Origin: Devosia marina | GTDB taxonomy: Bacteria; Pseudomonadota; Alphaproteobacteria; Rhizobiales; Devosiaceae | NCBI RefSeq assembly: GCF_009758415.1 | Contig: NZ_WQRF01000001.1 | Location: 1,426,001-1,490,000 of the forward strand | Reading direction: 5' to 3' | DNA: 64,000 nt | Part shown: positions 8,459 through 18,300 of the stretch, piece after piece | Layout of the letters: the number at the start of each line of letters is the position of its first letter | Numbering within the stretch: position 1 is the stretch's first letter | The notes under the pieces: generated by a model | What the model was told of the DNA's origin: nothing | The model's database searches: none | What the model saw: only the letters and a program-made list of their open reading frames with translations | Program-made: the position numbers and the translations under genes

Positions 8459-10607
8459 TCACGCTGCCGATACCTCCACGGGCACGGATTTGAAGGCGGG
8501 GGTCTTGCTGCGCGGATCGACCGCCTGCCCCACCAGGACATTGGCTTCCGGATAATAGGCCAGCACCGAGCCCGGAGGCAGATCGAACCGCGTGGCAATG
8601 CCACGCATTTCCCCGGCGTCGGACCGGACCATCACCGCCTGCCCCTCGACCAATCCGCGCGCGGCCATGTCGTCTGCATTGAGGAAAATCGACTCTCGCC
8701 CTGCCTGGCCGCGATAGCTGTCGGTTTCCTCATAGATGATCGAATTGAACTGCCCCTCGCTGCGCATGCTGGCCAGCATCAGGCGGCCCGGTGCCTGTTC
8801 GGGTAGCGGTGTCACCACGAAGTGCGCCTTTCCATCCGCCGTGCCGAACGAGGGCGCATGCAGCACGCGATTGCGAATGTGGAACTCGCGCTTGGCTACA
8901 TCGATATCCGCCAGTTGTTCCATGCCCGGCACAATGGCAGCGATGGCATCGCGCAGTTTTGCGTGACCGGAAAAAGCTGCAAAATCTATGGGCGATTGCG
9001 GCAGCATCCGCTGGCCCAATTGCCCCAGGATCCAGCTTTCCGGGCGCACGGTTTCGATGCGCCGAATGCCGCCATCGGACAGACGCACGAAGTTGAACAT
9101 GGATTCCTGCGTAGTCGGCTCCCATTCCTCGTCGCGCGCCGTGACCGGCAGGATCATCATCTCCCCCTCGCCCACGCCATGCACATGGCCCTGATTGAGC
9201 GTGGTGGTGAGGAACAGCTTGAAGCCGATATTGGCCATAGCGCGTGAGGAAAAGGCGGTGTCCGGTGTCGCGGCCCAGAGATTGCCGCCCATAATGACAG
9301 CCGCGTCGATCGCGCCGGCAGCGGCCTTTTGCATGCAGGCCATGGTGTCGAGCCCCTTTTCCTCCGGGAAGGTCACGCCAAAGGCCTCCTGCATGCGATC
9401 GAGCACATCGCGCGCCAACACCGGCTTGACGCCGATGGTGCCGATGCCCTGCACATTGGAATGGCCGCGCAGGGGCAGCAGCCCAGCAAAGCGGCGCCCG
9501 ATCATGCCGCGCAGCAGCGCCAGATTGGCGATGGCCTCCACATTGGCAACGCCATGGACATGGTGGGTCATGCCCATGCCCCAGGCAAAGACGGCGTTCC
9601 TTGCGCGGCCATAGGCGGCGGCCACGCGCTCGATTTCGGACCGGGCGAGACCGCAGACTGAAGTGATTGTGTCCCAGCTCAGAGCATCGAGATCGGACTT
9701 GAAGCCCGCAAACTCGCCCGTGTGCGATGAGATGAAATCGCGGTCTGCGGTTCCCTGTTCGAGGACGGCCTTGGCCAAGCCCTTGAACAGCGCAATGTCG
9801 CTGCCGATGCGCGGCTGCAGATAGTCCGAGGCGATCTCGCTGCCGCCCTTGAGCATGGACAATGGCGATTTCGGCACGGCGAACTTTACCAGCCCCGGCT
9901 CCTTGGCCGGATTGAGGACAATGACCTGTCCGCCCCGTTCGCGGCAGTTCTTCAGCATGTGAATGAAGCGGGGATGGTTGGACGAGGGATTGGCGCCAAT
10001 GACGAAGATAAGGTCGGCACCGGTCAGGTCGTCCAGCTCGATCGTCGCCGTGCCGGTGCCGATGGTCGTCTTCAGGCCCTCACTGGTCGCCTGGTGGCAG
10101 TAGTAGGAGCAATTGTTGACATTGTTGGTGCCATAGGCCCGCGCCAGGAGCTGGAACAGGAAGCCCGCCTCGTTGGATGAGCGGCCCGAAGAATAGAAGA
10201 AGCTGCGCTGCGGATCGGTCTCGGCCAGCCGATGGGCGGCATGGTCGAGCGCCGCATCCCAATCCAGAGGTTCGAAGCGGCTGGCGCCGGCGCGGCGGAA
10301 CAGCGGCGTGCCCAGCCGCCCCAGTGATTCCATCTCCTTGCCGCTCAATTCGGCCAGATCGTCAATGGTGTGCTCGAAAACCAGCGCAGGACTGGGCCTG
10401 CACCGACTTGTTGCAGACCGAAGGGAATTCGCCCAGCTCATTGGTCATGCCGCCCTGCTGGCCGCCCATGCCATAGGCGCAGGCCTTGCAGGTGTTCCTG
10501 GCGGTCAGCGCCTTGGTGGCCTTGCCCACCCCGATCCGGTTGATGGTCGAGAGGGTGTAAAGCACCTTCTTGGGGCCGCCGCCCACGATGTGGCTGGTAT
10601 CGGTCAA
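8459..10607 (-). pseudogene. molybdopterin oxidoreductase (FdhF/YdeP family), frameshifted near the N-terminus
   Basis: The gene reads in two frames. The N-terminal piece, from a TTG at 10607 (AGGAG seven bases upstream), encodes MTDTSHIVGGGPKKVLYTL and a cysteine motif for an Fe-S cluster (CKACAYGM then, 21 residues later, FPSVC), then stops at 10362 in a wrong tail. The rest, in the next frame from about 10396 to 8459, encodes the molybdopterin domains (SSGRSSNEAG, then NNCSYYCHQATS with the likely Mo-ligand cysteine) and the C-terminal MGD-binding domain (SMRSEGQFNS). Loss of one base near 10394-10397 joins KSVQAQ to PALVFEH. A sequencing error, a true mutation or recoding are all possible. 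It follows the ABC permease gene by 65 bases and probably shares its transcript. Confidence 0.85.
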
Positions 10608-10672
10608 ATCATTTCTCCTCGCCCCATTGTTCGCCAGCGGCGGGCATTGGGGCAAGGGAAATGCTTGCGCGA

Positions 10673-11488
10673 TCAGTTCGACATTGTCGAGCGGTGCGCC
10701 CAACCGGTCATGCGTTTCTCGATCCAGGCCATCAGCGCATACATGGCGATGCCTTCAACGGCCAGCATCAACAGGCCCGCAAAGACCAGCGGCACGTTGA
10801 AGTTGGACTGCGCCGACGCCATCATCTGACCCAGCCCCGAATTGGACGCGACGGTTTCGCTCACCACCGAGCCGACAAAGGCCAGGGTGATCGCCACTTT
10901 CAGCGAGCCGAAGAAATAAGGCATGGAACGCGGAATACCGACCTTGAGCATGATGTCGAGCTTCTTGGCGCCGAGCGCTCGCAACACGTCCTCGGTTTCC
11001 GGCTCGATGGTGGCAAGGCCTGTTGCCACGTTGACCACGATGGGGAAGAAGGAGATCAGAAAGGCGGTCAGCACTGCGGGTACAGTGCCGATGCCAAACC
11101 AGATCACCAGGATCGGCACCAGCGCCACCTTGGGAATGGCGTTGAAACCCACCATGATCGGGTAGAGCCCGGCATAAATGGTCTTGGACCAGCCGATGAA
11201 CAGGCCAATGCCGAGCCCGGCCACGATGGCGATAAGGAAGCCGAGCACGGTCGTGTAGAGCGTCTGCACCGAATTCTTCCAGATCGGCGACCAATACTGG
11301 AAGATGGCTTCGAACACCCGCGTCGGGGTAGGCAGGATGGTATGCGGCAGGCCGGAAATGCGCGCGCCCAGCTCCCAGATGACGAACAGCCCGATGGTGT
11401 AAAGCACCGGGGACAGCCGCACCCAGTTGATCTTGAGCGCCGGCTTTGGCGCCGCCGCGACAGGCGTTCTGGTTTCTGTTGAGCTCAT
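10673..11488 (-). CDS. ABC transporter permease, SsuC/TauC/ThiX type
   Basis: A 271-residue inner-membrane permease with about six hydrophobic segments (first near residues 28-45). The cytoplasmic EAA loop is DVLRALGAKKLDIMLKVGIP, followed by RSMPYFFGSLK, as in the BPD_transp_1 family members that work with NMT1/SsuA-like binding proteins. Its ATG overlaps the ATPase stop as ATGA, so the two are translationally coupled. With the ATPase and binding protein upstream it forms a complete importer. Substrates of this group include sulfonates, nitrate and thiamine pyrimidines; sequence alone does not decide. Confidence 0.88.
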   Translation of the reverse strand: MSSTETRTPVAAAPKPALKINWVRLSPVLYTIGLFVIWELGARISGLPHTILPTPTRVFEAIFQYWSPIWKNSVQTLYTTVLGFLIAIVAGLGIGLFIGWSKTIYAGLYPIMVGFNAIPKVALVPILVIWFGIGTVPAVLTAFLISFFPIVVNVATGLATIEPETEDVLRALGAKKLDIMLKVGIPRSMPYFFGSLKVAITLAFVGSVVSETVASNSGLGQMMASAQSNFNVPLVFAGLLMLAVEGIAMYALMAWIEKRMTGWAHRSTMSN

Positions 11489-12276
11489 GCTGCAGCCCTC
11501 GCGGTGGCGATTTCCCCGTGCAGCTTCTGCACCATTTCGTTGAAGGCCGGTTCATAGAGCAGTTCGAGCTGACGCGGCCGCGCAAAAGGCACGACATGCT
11601 CGGAGATGATGCGGCCCGGACGTGCGCTCATCACCACGACCTTGTCGGCCAGGAACACGCTCTCGCGCAGATCATGGGTCACCAGCGCAATGGTGACGTC
11701 CTGCGTTGCATGCAGGTCGCGGATGACGCACCACAATTCCTCCCGAGTGAAGGCGTCGAGCGCTCCAAAGGGTTCGTCGAGCATCAGCAGTTCGGGTTCA
11801 TGGATCAGCGCGCGGCAAAGATTTGCCCGCTGCTGCATGCCGCCGGACAATTGCCAGGGAAATTTTTCGCCAAAGCCCTTGAGGCCGACGGTTTCAAGCA
11901 GCTTTTCCGCCTTGGCGACATATTCCGCCTTGTGCGCACGCAGCCGGTGGCGATGGCGCTCGACGATCTCGAGCGGCAACAGGATGTTTTCCAGCGTTGT
12001 GCGCCAGGGCAGCATGGTGGGGTTCTGGAAGGCCATGCCCACGATCGAAACCGGCTTGGTCACCTGGCTATTGGCCACAACCACCGAGCCCGATTGCGGA
12101 ATATGCAGCCCCGTAGTCAGCTTCATGAGGGTGGACTTGCCACAGCCCGAGGGGCCGACGACGGCGACGAATTCGCCGCGCTGAATTTTGAGATTGAGCC
12201 CACTCACCGCCAGCGTGCCATCCGGCCCGCCATAGCGCATGTCGACATTTTCGATTGAAACCAGGGGCGAGGCCAT
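11485..12276 (-). CDS. ABC transporter ATP-binding protein, SsuB/TauB type
   Basis: A 263-residue ATPase subunit. Walker A is at residues 41-49 (GPSGCGKST), signature LSGGMQQR at 143-150, and Walker B LLMLDEPFGALD follows; the H-loop is in VTHDLRESVFLAD. PTMLPWRT after the Q-loop is typical of nitrate/sulfonate/taurine importers. Two ATGs lie close together; I chose 12276 because GGAG is six bases before it, whereas it abuts the one at 12282. It energises the permease encoded four bases into its own stop. Confidence 0.9.
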   Translation of the reverse strand: MASPLVSIENVDMRYGGPDGTLAVSGLNLKIQRGEFVAVVGPSGCGKSTLMKLTTGLHIPQSGSVVVANSQVTKPVSIVGMAFQNPTMLPWRTTLENILLPLEIVERHRHRLRAHKAEYVAKAEKLLETVGLKGFGEKFPWQLSGGMQQRANLCRALIHEPELLMLDEPFGALDAFTREELWCVIRDLHATQDVTIALVTHDLRESVFLADKVVVMSARPGRIISEHVVPFARPRQLELLYEPAFNEMVQKLHGEIATARAAA

Positions 12277-12355
12277 AGGCATCTCCAGTCAAGGCAGAAC
12301 AGGACCGCCCCGAAACCATTCCCGTTCCCTCGGAAGAATGGCTCGGGGCGGATGA

Positions 12356-12379
12356 CCCGGGCGTCCCTTATCGCCCGGG
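12356..12379 (-). terminator. intercistronic stem-loop after the binding-protein gene
   Basis: A perfect 8-bp stem (12356-12363 with 12372-12379) around an 8-base loop lies 14 bases beyond the binding-protein stop. No T run follows on the minus strand, so it is more likely a 3'-end stabiliser or partial terminator that lowers expression of the downstream ATPase and permease than a full stop. Confidence 0.55.
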
Positions 12380-12393
12380 AATGCAGGCCGCTA

Positions 12394-13425
12394 TCAGGGC
12401 AGCATGCGCTCCTCTGCCGGGGGCAGAAACTGCGCATCGAAGATGTCGGCGGCAGTCACATTGCCCTGTAGGCCCATGGAGATCTTGAGCGTTTCGATGG
12501 ACGCGGCCAGCCGCGCCTCGTCGATGCCGCCAAAGCCGTTCTCGACCACGTACGGGGTCTTGATATTCATCTCATTGGCCATTTCCAGGCGCTCGGTCTC
12601 GGTGTTGATGTCGAGAATTTCGTTGCGCGCCAAAACGGCGGCAGCGCCGGCACCCGGATCCGCCACGGCGTCGGCAAAGCCCTTTGCCAAGGCGCGGAGG
12701 AAACCCTTGACCGCCTCCGGATTTTCCTCGGCAAAGGCCTCATTGACCATGATGGCATTGCCATAAAGATTGAGGCCGTGATCGGCGAACAGCAACGGCA
12801 CGATATCGTCTTCCGGCACACCATTGGCCTTAAGGTTGAGGATCACCGAGAAGGCGAAGCCAAAGACGCCGTCCACATCGCCGGACGCCAGCATCGGTTC
12901 GCGCACCGGGAAGCCGATCGATTCAAGGGTGATGGCACTATCATCGATTCCGGCCACTTCCTTGAAAGCGGGCCATTGGGCAAAGGCGCCATCCGGCGGC
13001 GGTGCGCCCAGCTTCTTGCCTTCCAGAGACTTGGGATCCTCGGTGATGCCGAGCGACCTGCGGCCCACCACTGAGAACACCGGCTTGTCATAGACCATCA
13101 TCACGGCCTTGACCGGCTGGGACGGGTCTTCGTCCAGGAACTTGATCAGCGAGTTGATATCGCCGAAGCCAAGCTGATAGGCGCCGGTGGCGACACGCGG
13201 AATGGCCTCGACCGAGCCATTGCCGACATCGATGGTGACGTTAAGCCCTTCATCGGCGAAATAGCCATTGTCCTGAGCCAGAAGGAAGCCGGCGGCGGGA
13301 CCCTCGAAGCGCCAGTCAAGCGTCAGCTTGATGTCGGTCTGCGCCAGGGCGGGCAGGGCCAGGCCGGAAACGGACAGGCCCGTTGCCAGAGCCAGGGCTG
13401 CGGTAAAGTGGCGGCGAGAAAGCAT
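12394..13425 (-). CDS. ABC transporter substrate-binding protein, NMT1/SsuA-like
   Basis: A 343-residue periplasmic binding protein. The start at 13425 gives MLSRRHFTAALALATGLSVS with an ALA-Q cleavage site, a standard signal peptide with a Tat-like double arginine. The mature part begins TDIKLTLDWRFEGPAAGFLL, the usual NMT1/THI5-like opening (DW in the first strand), followed by AQDNGYFADEGLNV and a GSVEAIPRVATGAYQLGFGD segment. The family binds thiamine pyrimidines, sulfonates, nitrate or related small molecules. The linked Mo-enzyme gene may act on the imported compound, which is inference. An in-frame start at 13464 would only extend the signal peptide. Confidence 0.87.
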   Translation of the reverse strand: MLSRRHFTAALALATGLSVSGLALPALAQTDIKLTLDWRFEGPAAGFLLAQDNGYFADEGLNVTIDVGNGSVEAIPRVATGAYQLGFGDINSLIKFLDEDPSQPVKAVMMVYDKPVFSVVGRRSLGITEDPKSLEGKKLGAPPPDGAFAQWPAFKEVAGIDDSAITLESIGFPVREPMLASGDVDGVFGFAFSVILNLKANGVPEDDIVPLLFADHGLNLYGNAIMVNEAFAEENPEAVKGFLRALAKGFADAVADPGAGAAAVLARNEILDINTETERLEMANEMNIKTPYVVENGFGGIDEARLAASIETLKISMGLQGNVTAADIFDAQFLPPAEERMLP

Positions 13426-13566
13426 GATTTTGACGTCCCCAGTTTTGTTATGAGGAGAAATCAAGCGCAGTCACCGCCCGCGCGCAAGTTTTTTCTGACC
13501 ATTTTGGCATCAGACAGCATTGCTGCCCAATTTCTCAGCAACCTGCTGCCTCTTTCTCCGCCAGGC

Positions 13567-14070
13567 TCAGATCGGCAGGCCCGAACGCGCCTTGACCCGC
13601 CGAATACTCATATTGGAATGAATGCGCGCCACCCCGGGCAGCCGAGCGCTCAAGCGGCGATGCAGATGCTCGAAATCCTCGTGGTCCCGGCAAATCACCC
13701 GCAAGATATAGTCGGACTGGCCGGCCATCAGATGGCATTCGAGCACTTCGGGTATATCCTGAACGGCGGCCTCGAAGGCATCGAGCGCCGCTTCGCTCTG
13801 GCTTGTCAGCCCCACCTCGATGAAGAATTGCATGGCAAAGCCAAGCCGCCCCGCATCGAGCTCGGCGCGATAGCCCTGCACGAAGCCGGCCTCCTCCAGC
13901 GCCCTGATACGCCGGTGGCAGGCAGAGGGCGACAAGCCAACCGTGTCACCAAGAACTTGTACACTGCGATGGGAATCGCGTTGCAGTTCACGCAATAATT
14001 TCCGGTCAGTCGCATCGGGCTGTAGGGGCAAGGCGCGGTTCTCCGGCAGGACGAGCAATAATTCGACCAT
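13567..14070 (-). CDS. Lrp/AsnC family transcriptional regulator
   Basis: A 167-residue regulator. An N-terminal helix-turn-helix covers about residues 17-78 (LQPDATDRKLLRELQRDSH, then GLSPSACHRRIRALEEAGFV), and the RAM ligand-binding domain follows (VLECHLMAGQSDYILRVICRD). The frame stays open far upstream by chance, but only the ATG at 14070 gives the family length. Lrp/AsnC proteins sense amino acids and often control a neighbouring gene. The neighbour here is the importer operon that starts about 140 bases downstream on the same strand, so a control link is possible. Confidence 0.88.
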   Translation of the reverse strand: MVELLLVLPENRALPLQPDATDRKLLRELQRDSHRSVQVLGDTVGLSPSACHRRIRALEEAGFVQGYRAELDAGRLGFAMQFFIEVGLTSQSEAALDAFEAAVQDIPEVLECHLMAGQSDYILRVICRDHEDFEHLHRRLSARLPGVARIHSNMSIRRVKARSGLPI

Positions 14071-14447
14071 GTATCCCGTGGCGATGTCCTGACAAGGACC
14101 GGGCGGCTTATCCCCCGCCACCCCCACAAATGGGCAGTAATCTGGTAAACAAATACTCTCGAATTTCGTCCGCTTTTTGTCCGCAAATCCGCGACATTCC
14201 GATTGGCCGTGCGCAAGAAACAGGGCGCGAAACCGAAGTCTCGCGCCCCTCCGGGGCGGCCAACAAAGGAGCGTCAACCTCTGCGACCGACCACCGATCG
14301 GATGGTGGAGGCTCTGTTGGCGGTCCACCATAGATGGGTCCGGATTGATCATTGTCCGGTTCGCTTGCTCAACGACCGGACGCGCAGGCGGTTCCCGCCA
14401 AACAGGCTCACATTGCTTTTGTGATCGGAGAACGACGCGCAGCGCGG
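14071..14447. other. 377-base intergenic region with overlapping hairpins
   Basis: No gene is recognisable between the LuxR-type regulator and the Lrp gene, both leftward. It must hold the promoter of the Lrp gene. A perfect 8-bp hairpin (arms 14223-14230 and 14241-14248) shares bases with a second 6-bp hairpin (14244-14249 with 14253-14258), so only one can form at a time. No T run follows either. Confidence 0.5.
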
Positions 14448-15377
14448 CTAAAGCTCGAACGGCGCCTGTAGCGACTGGATCGCCTTGATGGCGGCCGAGG
14501 CACGGTTTTCCACGCCCAGCTTGGCATAGACCTGCTCCAGGTGCTTGTTCACCGTGCGCGGGCTGAGGCCCAGAATATCGCCAATATCCTTGTTGGACTT
14601 GCCGCGCCCGATCCAGAGCAGCACTTCGCTTTCGCGCTGCGTCAGACCGAATTGCTGGCGCAGGACCTCTTCCTGCCCCTCCTCCTGGGCGCGCGCGATG
14701 CGGAACAGGTATTCGTCCCCGCCAACAACGCCCAGAAAGGCAAAGTGCAGGCCGATGCTCTCTCCTGTCTTGAGATCGAACCCCCCCCCCGGCGTTGGTC
14801 GCTCGCCTTCGGCCAGGCGCCAGTCGACAAAGCACCGCGACATGCTGAGTTGGACCCCCTGCCCCAGACCCGAGCGATCCAGCAGCCGATTGGCCTGGGG
14901 TGTCGACCAAAGCACCAGCCCCTCTGCGGCAAAGGCCACCAGGTGCCGTCCGGCAGCATCCAGAGCAATGCGGGCGCTTTGCGCCCGCCGCGCATTGGCA
15001 AGATGCACCCTTATCCGGGCGCGCAATTCATCCACGTTGATCGGCTTGGAGAGATAATCCACCCCGCCGCTTTCGAGCGCATGCACTACATGCTCGGTCT
15101 CGGTCAGCCCGGTCATGAAGATGATTGGCACATGGACCAGCGGCGGCAGTGCTTTCATCTGCCGGCAGGTTTCAAAACCATCCAGCCCCGGCATCACCGC
15201 ATCCATCAGCACCACGTCCGGCGTGACCCGTTCAATGATCTTGAGCGCTGCCTCGCCGCTGCGGGCGACAAGCACGGTGACACCCGCCTGTTCGAGAGCC
15301 GTGGTCAGAAAACCAAGCGACTCCGGCGAGTCGTCGACCAGAAGAACGATGTCCTGTTCCTGCTCAATCCGGCTCAT
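14448..15377 (-). CDS. response regulator with LuxR-type DNA-binding domain
   Basis: A 309-residue regulator in three parts. The receiver (about residues 8-128) has the acidic pair D15/D16, phospho-acceptor D59 (VVLMDAVMPGLDG), T in IFMTG and lysine in YLSKP. A middle segment (about 135-235) resembles the PAS-like part of activators without a named family. A LuxR/NarL helix-turn-helix ends the protein (FGLTQRESEVLLWIGRGKSN, then SPRTVNKHLEQVYAKLGVENR). The gene overlaps the stop of the large permease-kinase gene by 14 bases, so the two form one two-component system. A run of ten C at 14781-14790 lies in the middle segment. Confidence 0.9.
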   Translation of the reverse strand: MSRIEQEQDIVLLVDDSPESLGFLTTALEQAGVTVLVARSGEAALKIIERVTPDVVLMDAVMPGLDGFETCRQMKALPPLVHVPIIFMTGLTETEHVVHALESGGVDYLSKPINVDELRARIRVHLANARRAQSARIALDAAGRHLVAFAAEGLVLWSTPQANRLLDRSGLGQGVQLSMSRCFVDWRLAEGERPTPGGGFDLKTGESIGLHFAFLGVVGGDEYLFRIARAQEEGQEEVLRQQFGLTQRESEVLLWIGRGKSNKDIGDILGLSPRTVNKHLEQVYAKLGVENRASAAIKAIQSLQAPFEL

Positions 15378-18300
15378 GGCCTACCCGCTCCAGCGTTTCG
15401 GCGAAGCCGTCGAAATCAAAATTCTGCATATGCTGCCTTAGCGCCTCGACAAGTGGCAGATTGGCCGGATCGGCCGCCAGCTCGGCCAGCTTGTCATCAA
15501 TGCCCCTGACATGGCCGATTTGACTGAGTGCGGCCAGGTCACGCAAGTGTTCTGCGCCCGGAGACCGCATTTGTCTGTCCCGCGGTGCAGGTTTGTCAGG
15601 CGCTTCATGGACCCATTCCAACCCCAGATGCGTGCCCAGCCGGTCGACAAGCTGGTTAAGATCGAAAGGCTTGGCCAGCGTATCACTATGTCCGGCATCC
15701 GCACTGGTGGGATTGGCGCCATCCCCGATATTGGCCGAGAGCATGATCATCGGCGCCACCACGCCACGAGCACGCATGGCCTGCACCAGCTCCCAGCCGC
15801 TCATGCCCGGCATGCGGATGTCGACAAAGAACAGATCGGGCCGCGCCGTCTCGATGGCGGCAAGACAGGACTGACCATCGACCGCCGTAAGAACTGTAAA
15901 GCCGAGCGGGGCGAGCATTTCGTGCATCAACTGGCGGTGGTCGGCATTGTCATCAACGACCATGATGGTGCGCCGCCTGCCCTGATAGCCAATGATCTGC
16001 TGCACGGGCGCCATGCGCTTGGCCGGCCGCTCAACCTTAGACAGCATCAGCCGGGCCTGGAAGCGCGTGCCCTCTCCCACGGCGCTGGACACGGTGATCT
16101 CACCGCCTAGCGTCTCGGTCAGCAGCTTGGTGATGGTGAGGCCCAGCCCCAGCCCCGGTGTAAAGCGATTGCGCTCCGCCTCGCCACGGACAAAGGGCTC
16201 AAAGACATGATCAAGATCGGCCGCCGCGATGCCGCTGCCGCTATCCTCAACTGTGAAAGTCGCCACCTGCATGCGATAGCCGACGCTGAAGCTGACATGA
16301 CCAGCACTCGTGAACTTGATGGCGTTGGATAGGAGGTTGACCAGGATTTGCCGCAACCGTTTCTCGTCGGTCCGCACATAGTCGGGTAGCGCACGGGCGC
16401 GCTCATGGCGGAATTCGAGCCCCTTGGCCTCGGCCTGCAGGCGGAACATGTCGACGATCTGATCCAGGAAATCCTGGATATTGACCTCGCTGGCATAGAC
16501 CTGCAGCCGCCCGGCTTCTATCTTGGAAATGTCGAGCAGCCCGTCGATCAGTCCCGACAGATGCTCGGCGCTGCGGCGAATGACCTGTGCCGAGCCGCGA
16601 CGGTTCTCCGGCAATTGCCCGTCGCGTTCGAGAATTTGCGCATAGCCCATCACCGCATTGAGCGGCGTGCGCAATTCATGGCTGAGGCCGACGACATAGC
16701 GCGACTTGGCCTGATTGGCAGCCTCGGCCTTTTCCTTGGCGCGCTGCAATTCGGCGTCGGTTTTCGAGTGCGCGTCGATTTCCTTGAGGAGCAACGTATT
16801 CTGACGCGAGCTTTCCTCCTCGGCCACCAGGCGACTGTCATGCGCCAGCACCAGGAACCAGGTCATGACCCCAGCGGCGACCGCAAAGACAAAGAACACC
16901 ACCAGTAGCGTGCCGCCGACGACATCGGCGGTATTGGGCGCCGAGCGACTGGCAAAATAGTAGATCAGCCCCAGAATGCCGCCCAGAATCGCCGTGGCAA
17001 TAGCCATGGAAATGCCATAGCGCCCCAGGCGGGACCGTAATTTGTCGATGGCCCATTGCGGCAGGATACTCGCCGCCACCGCATGGGTCTGCGCGCGGAA
17101 ATGCGCGTGTGGCTTGCACATATCGTGGCAACGCGCATCGAGCGAGCAGCACAGCGAACAGATGGGCGCCGCATAGGCCGGGCACCAGGCCATGTCCTCG
17201 GGCTCGAAGGGATGCTCGCAGATCGAGCAGGTAAGCGTTTGCCTGGACTGCCACTGCTTGCGCGGCTTGCGGGCGAGATAATACTTGCCCTTTGTTGCCC
17301 AGGCGATGGCCGGTGAGGCGATGAAGCAAACGATCAAGGCGATATAGGGTGAGAGCGCCGAGGCCATCTCGCCAAAGGCGCCGAAATGGGCGGTCAGGGC
17401 GATGACGACAGACAGGAACATCGAGCCGACGCCGACCGGATTGATGTCATAAAGATGGGCGCGCTTGAACTCGATGCCCGGCGGCGCCAGGCCCAGGGGC
17501 TTGTTGATGAACAGATCCGCAGAAATCGAGCACAGCCAGGCCATGGCAATGATCGAGAAGATGCCCAGCGTCTCTTCGAGCAGCCGATAAATGCCCAGCT
17601 CCATGAGCAACAGCGCAATGGCGACATTGAACAGCAGCCAGACCACACGCCCTGGATGGCTGTGGGTCAGACGCGAGAAGAAGTTCGACCAGGCGAGCGA
17701 GCCGGCATAGGCGTTCATCACATTGATCTTGAGCTGGCTAACGACGACAAACACCGCCATCAGCATCAATGCCACGAACTCATTGGGGATCATGTAGCCA
17801 AACGCGACGGCATACATATGCCCCGGCTCGGAGGCATGTTCGGGCGAAACACCCACTGAAAGTGCGAGAAAGGCCAGGAACGAGCCGGCAATAAGCTTTG
17901 GCGCACCGACCACCACCCAGCCGGCACCTGCCAGGAAGATGCCGATCTTGTGCCGCCATTTCGGTGCCCCTTCGGCCGGCAGGAAGCGCAGGAAGTCGAC
18001 CTGCTCGCCGATCTGGGTCATCAGGGCCAGGATGACCGCCGATGCGGCGCCAAACTTGGCGATTTCGAATGGCGCGATACTGCCCGCAGCGCCTTCCGGC
18101 TCTCCGAGCCCGGCAAAGGCGCGCCACAGGTCGAACTTCTCCCAATCCATGAAGGCGATGAAGAAGAAGGGCAGGATATTGAGCACGATCCAGATCGGCT
18201 GGGTCAGCATCTGGAACGAGGAGATCATGCGGATGCCATGTGTCACCAGCGGGATTACCACCAGCGCCGAAATGATATGGCCGATCCAGAGCGGAATACC

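Noticed and set aside
14071-14910. Long N-terminal extension of the Lrp-type protein (447 residues in all)
   Set aside because: It runs antisense-free but out of frame through the response-regulator gene on the same strand; Lrp proteins are about 150-170 residues and start at 14070.
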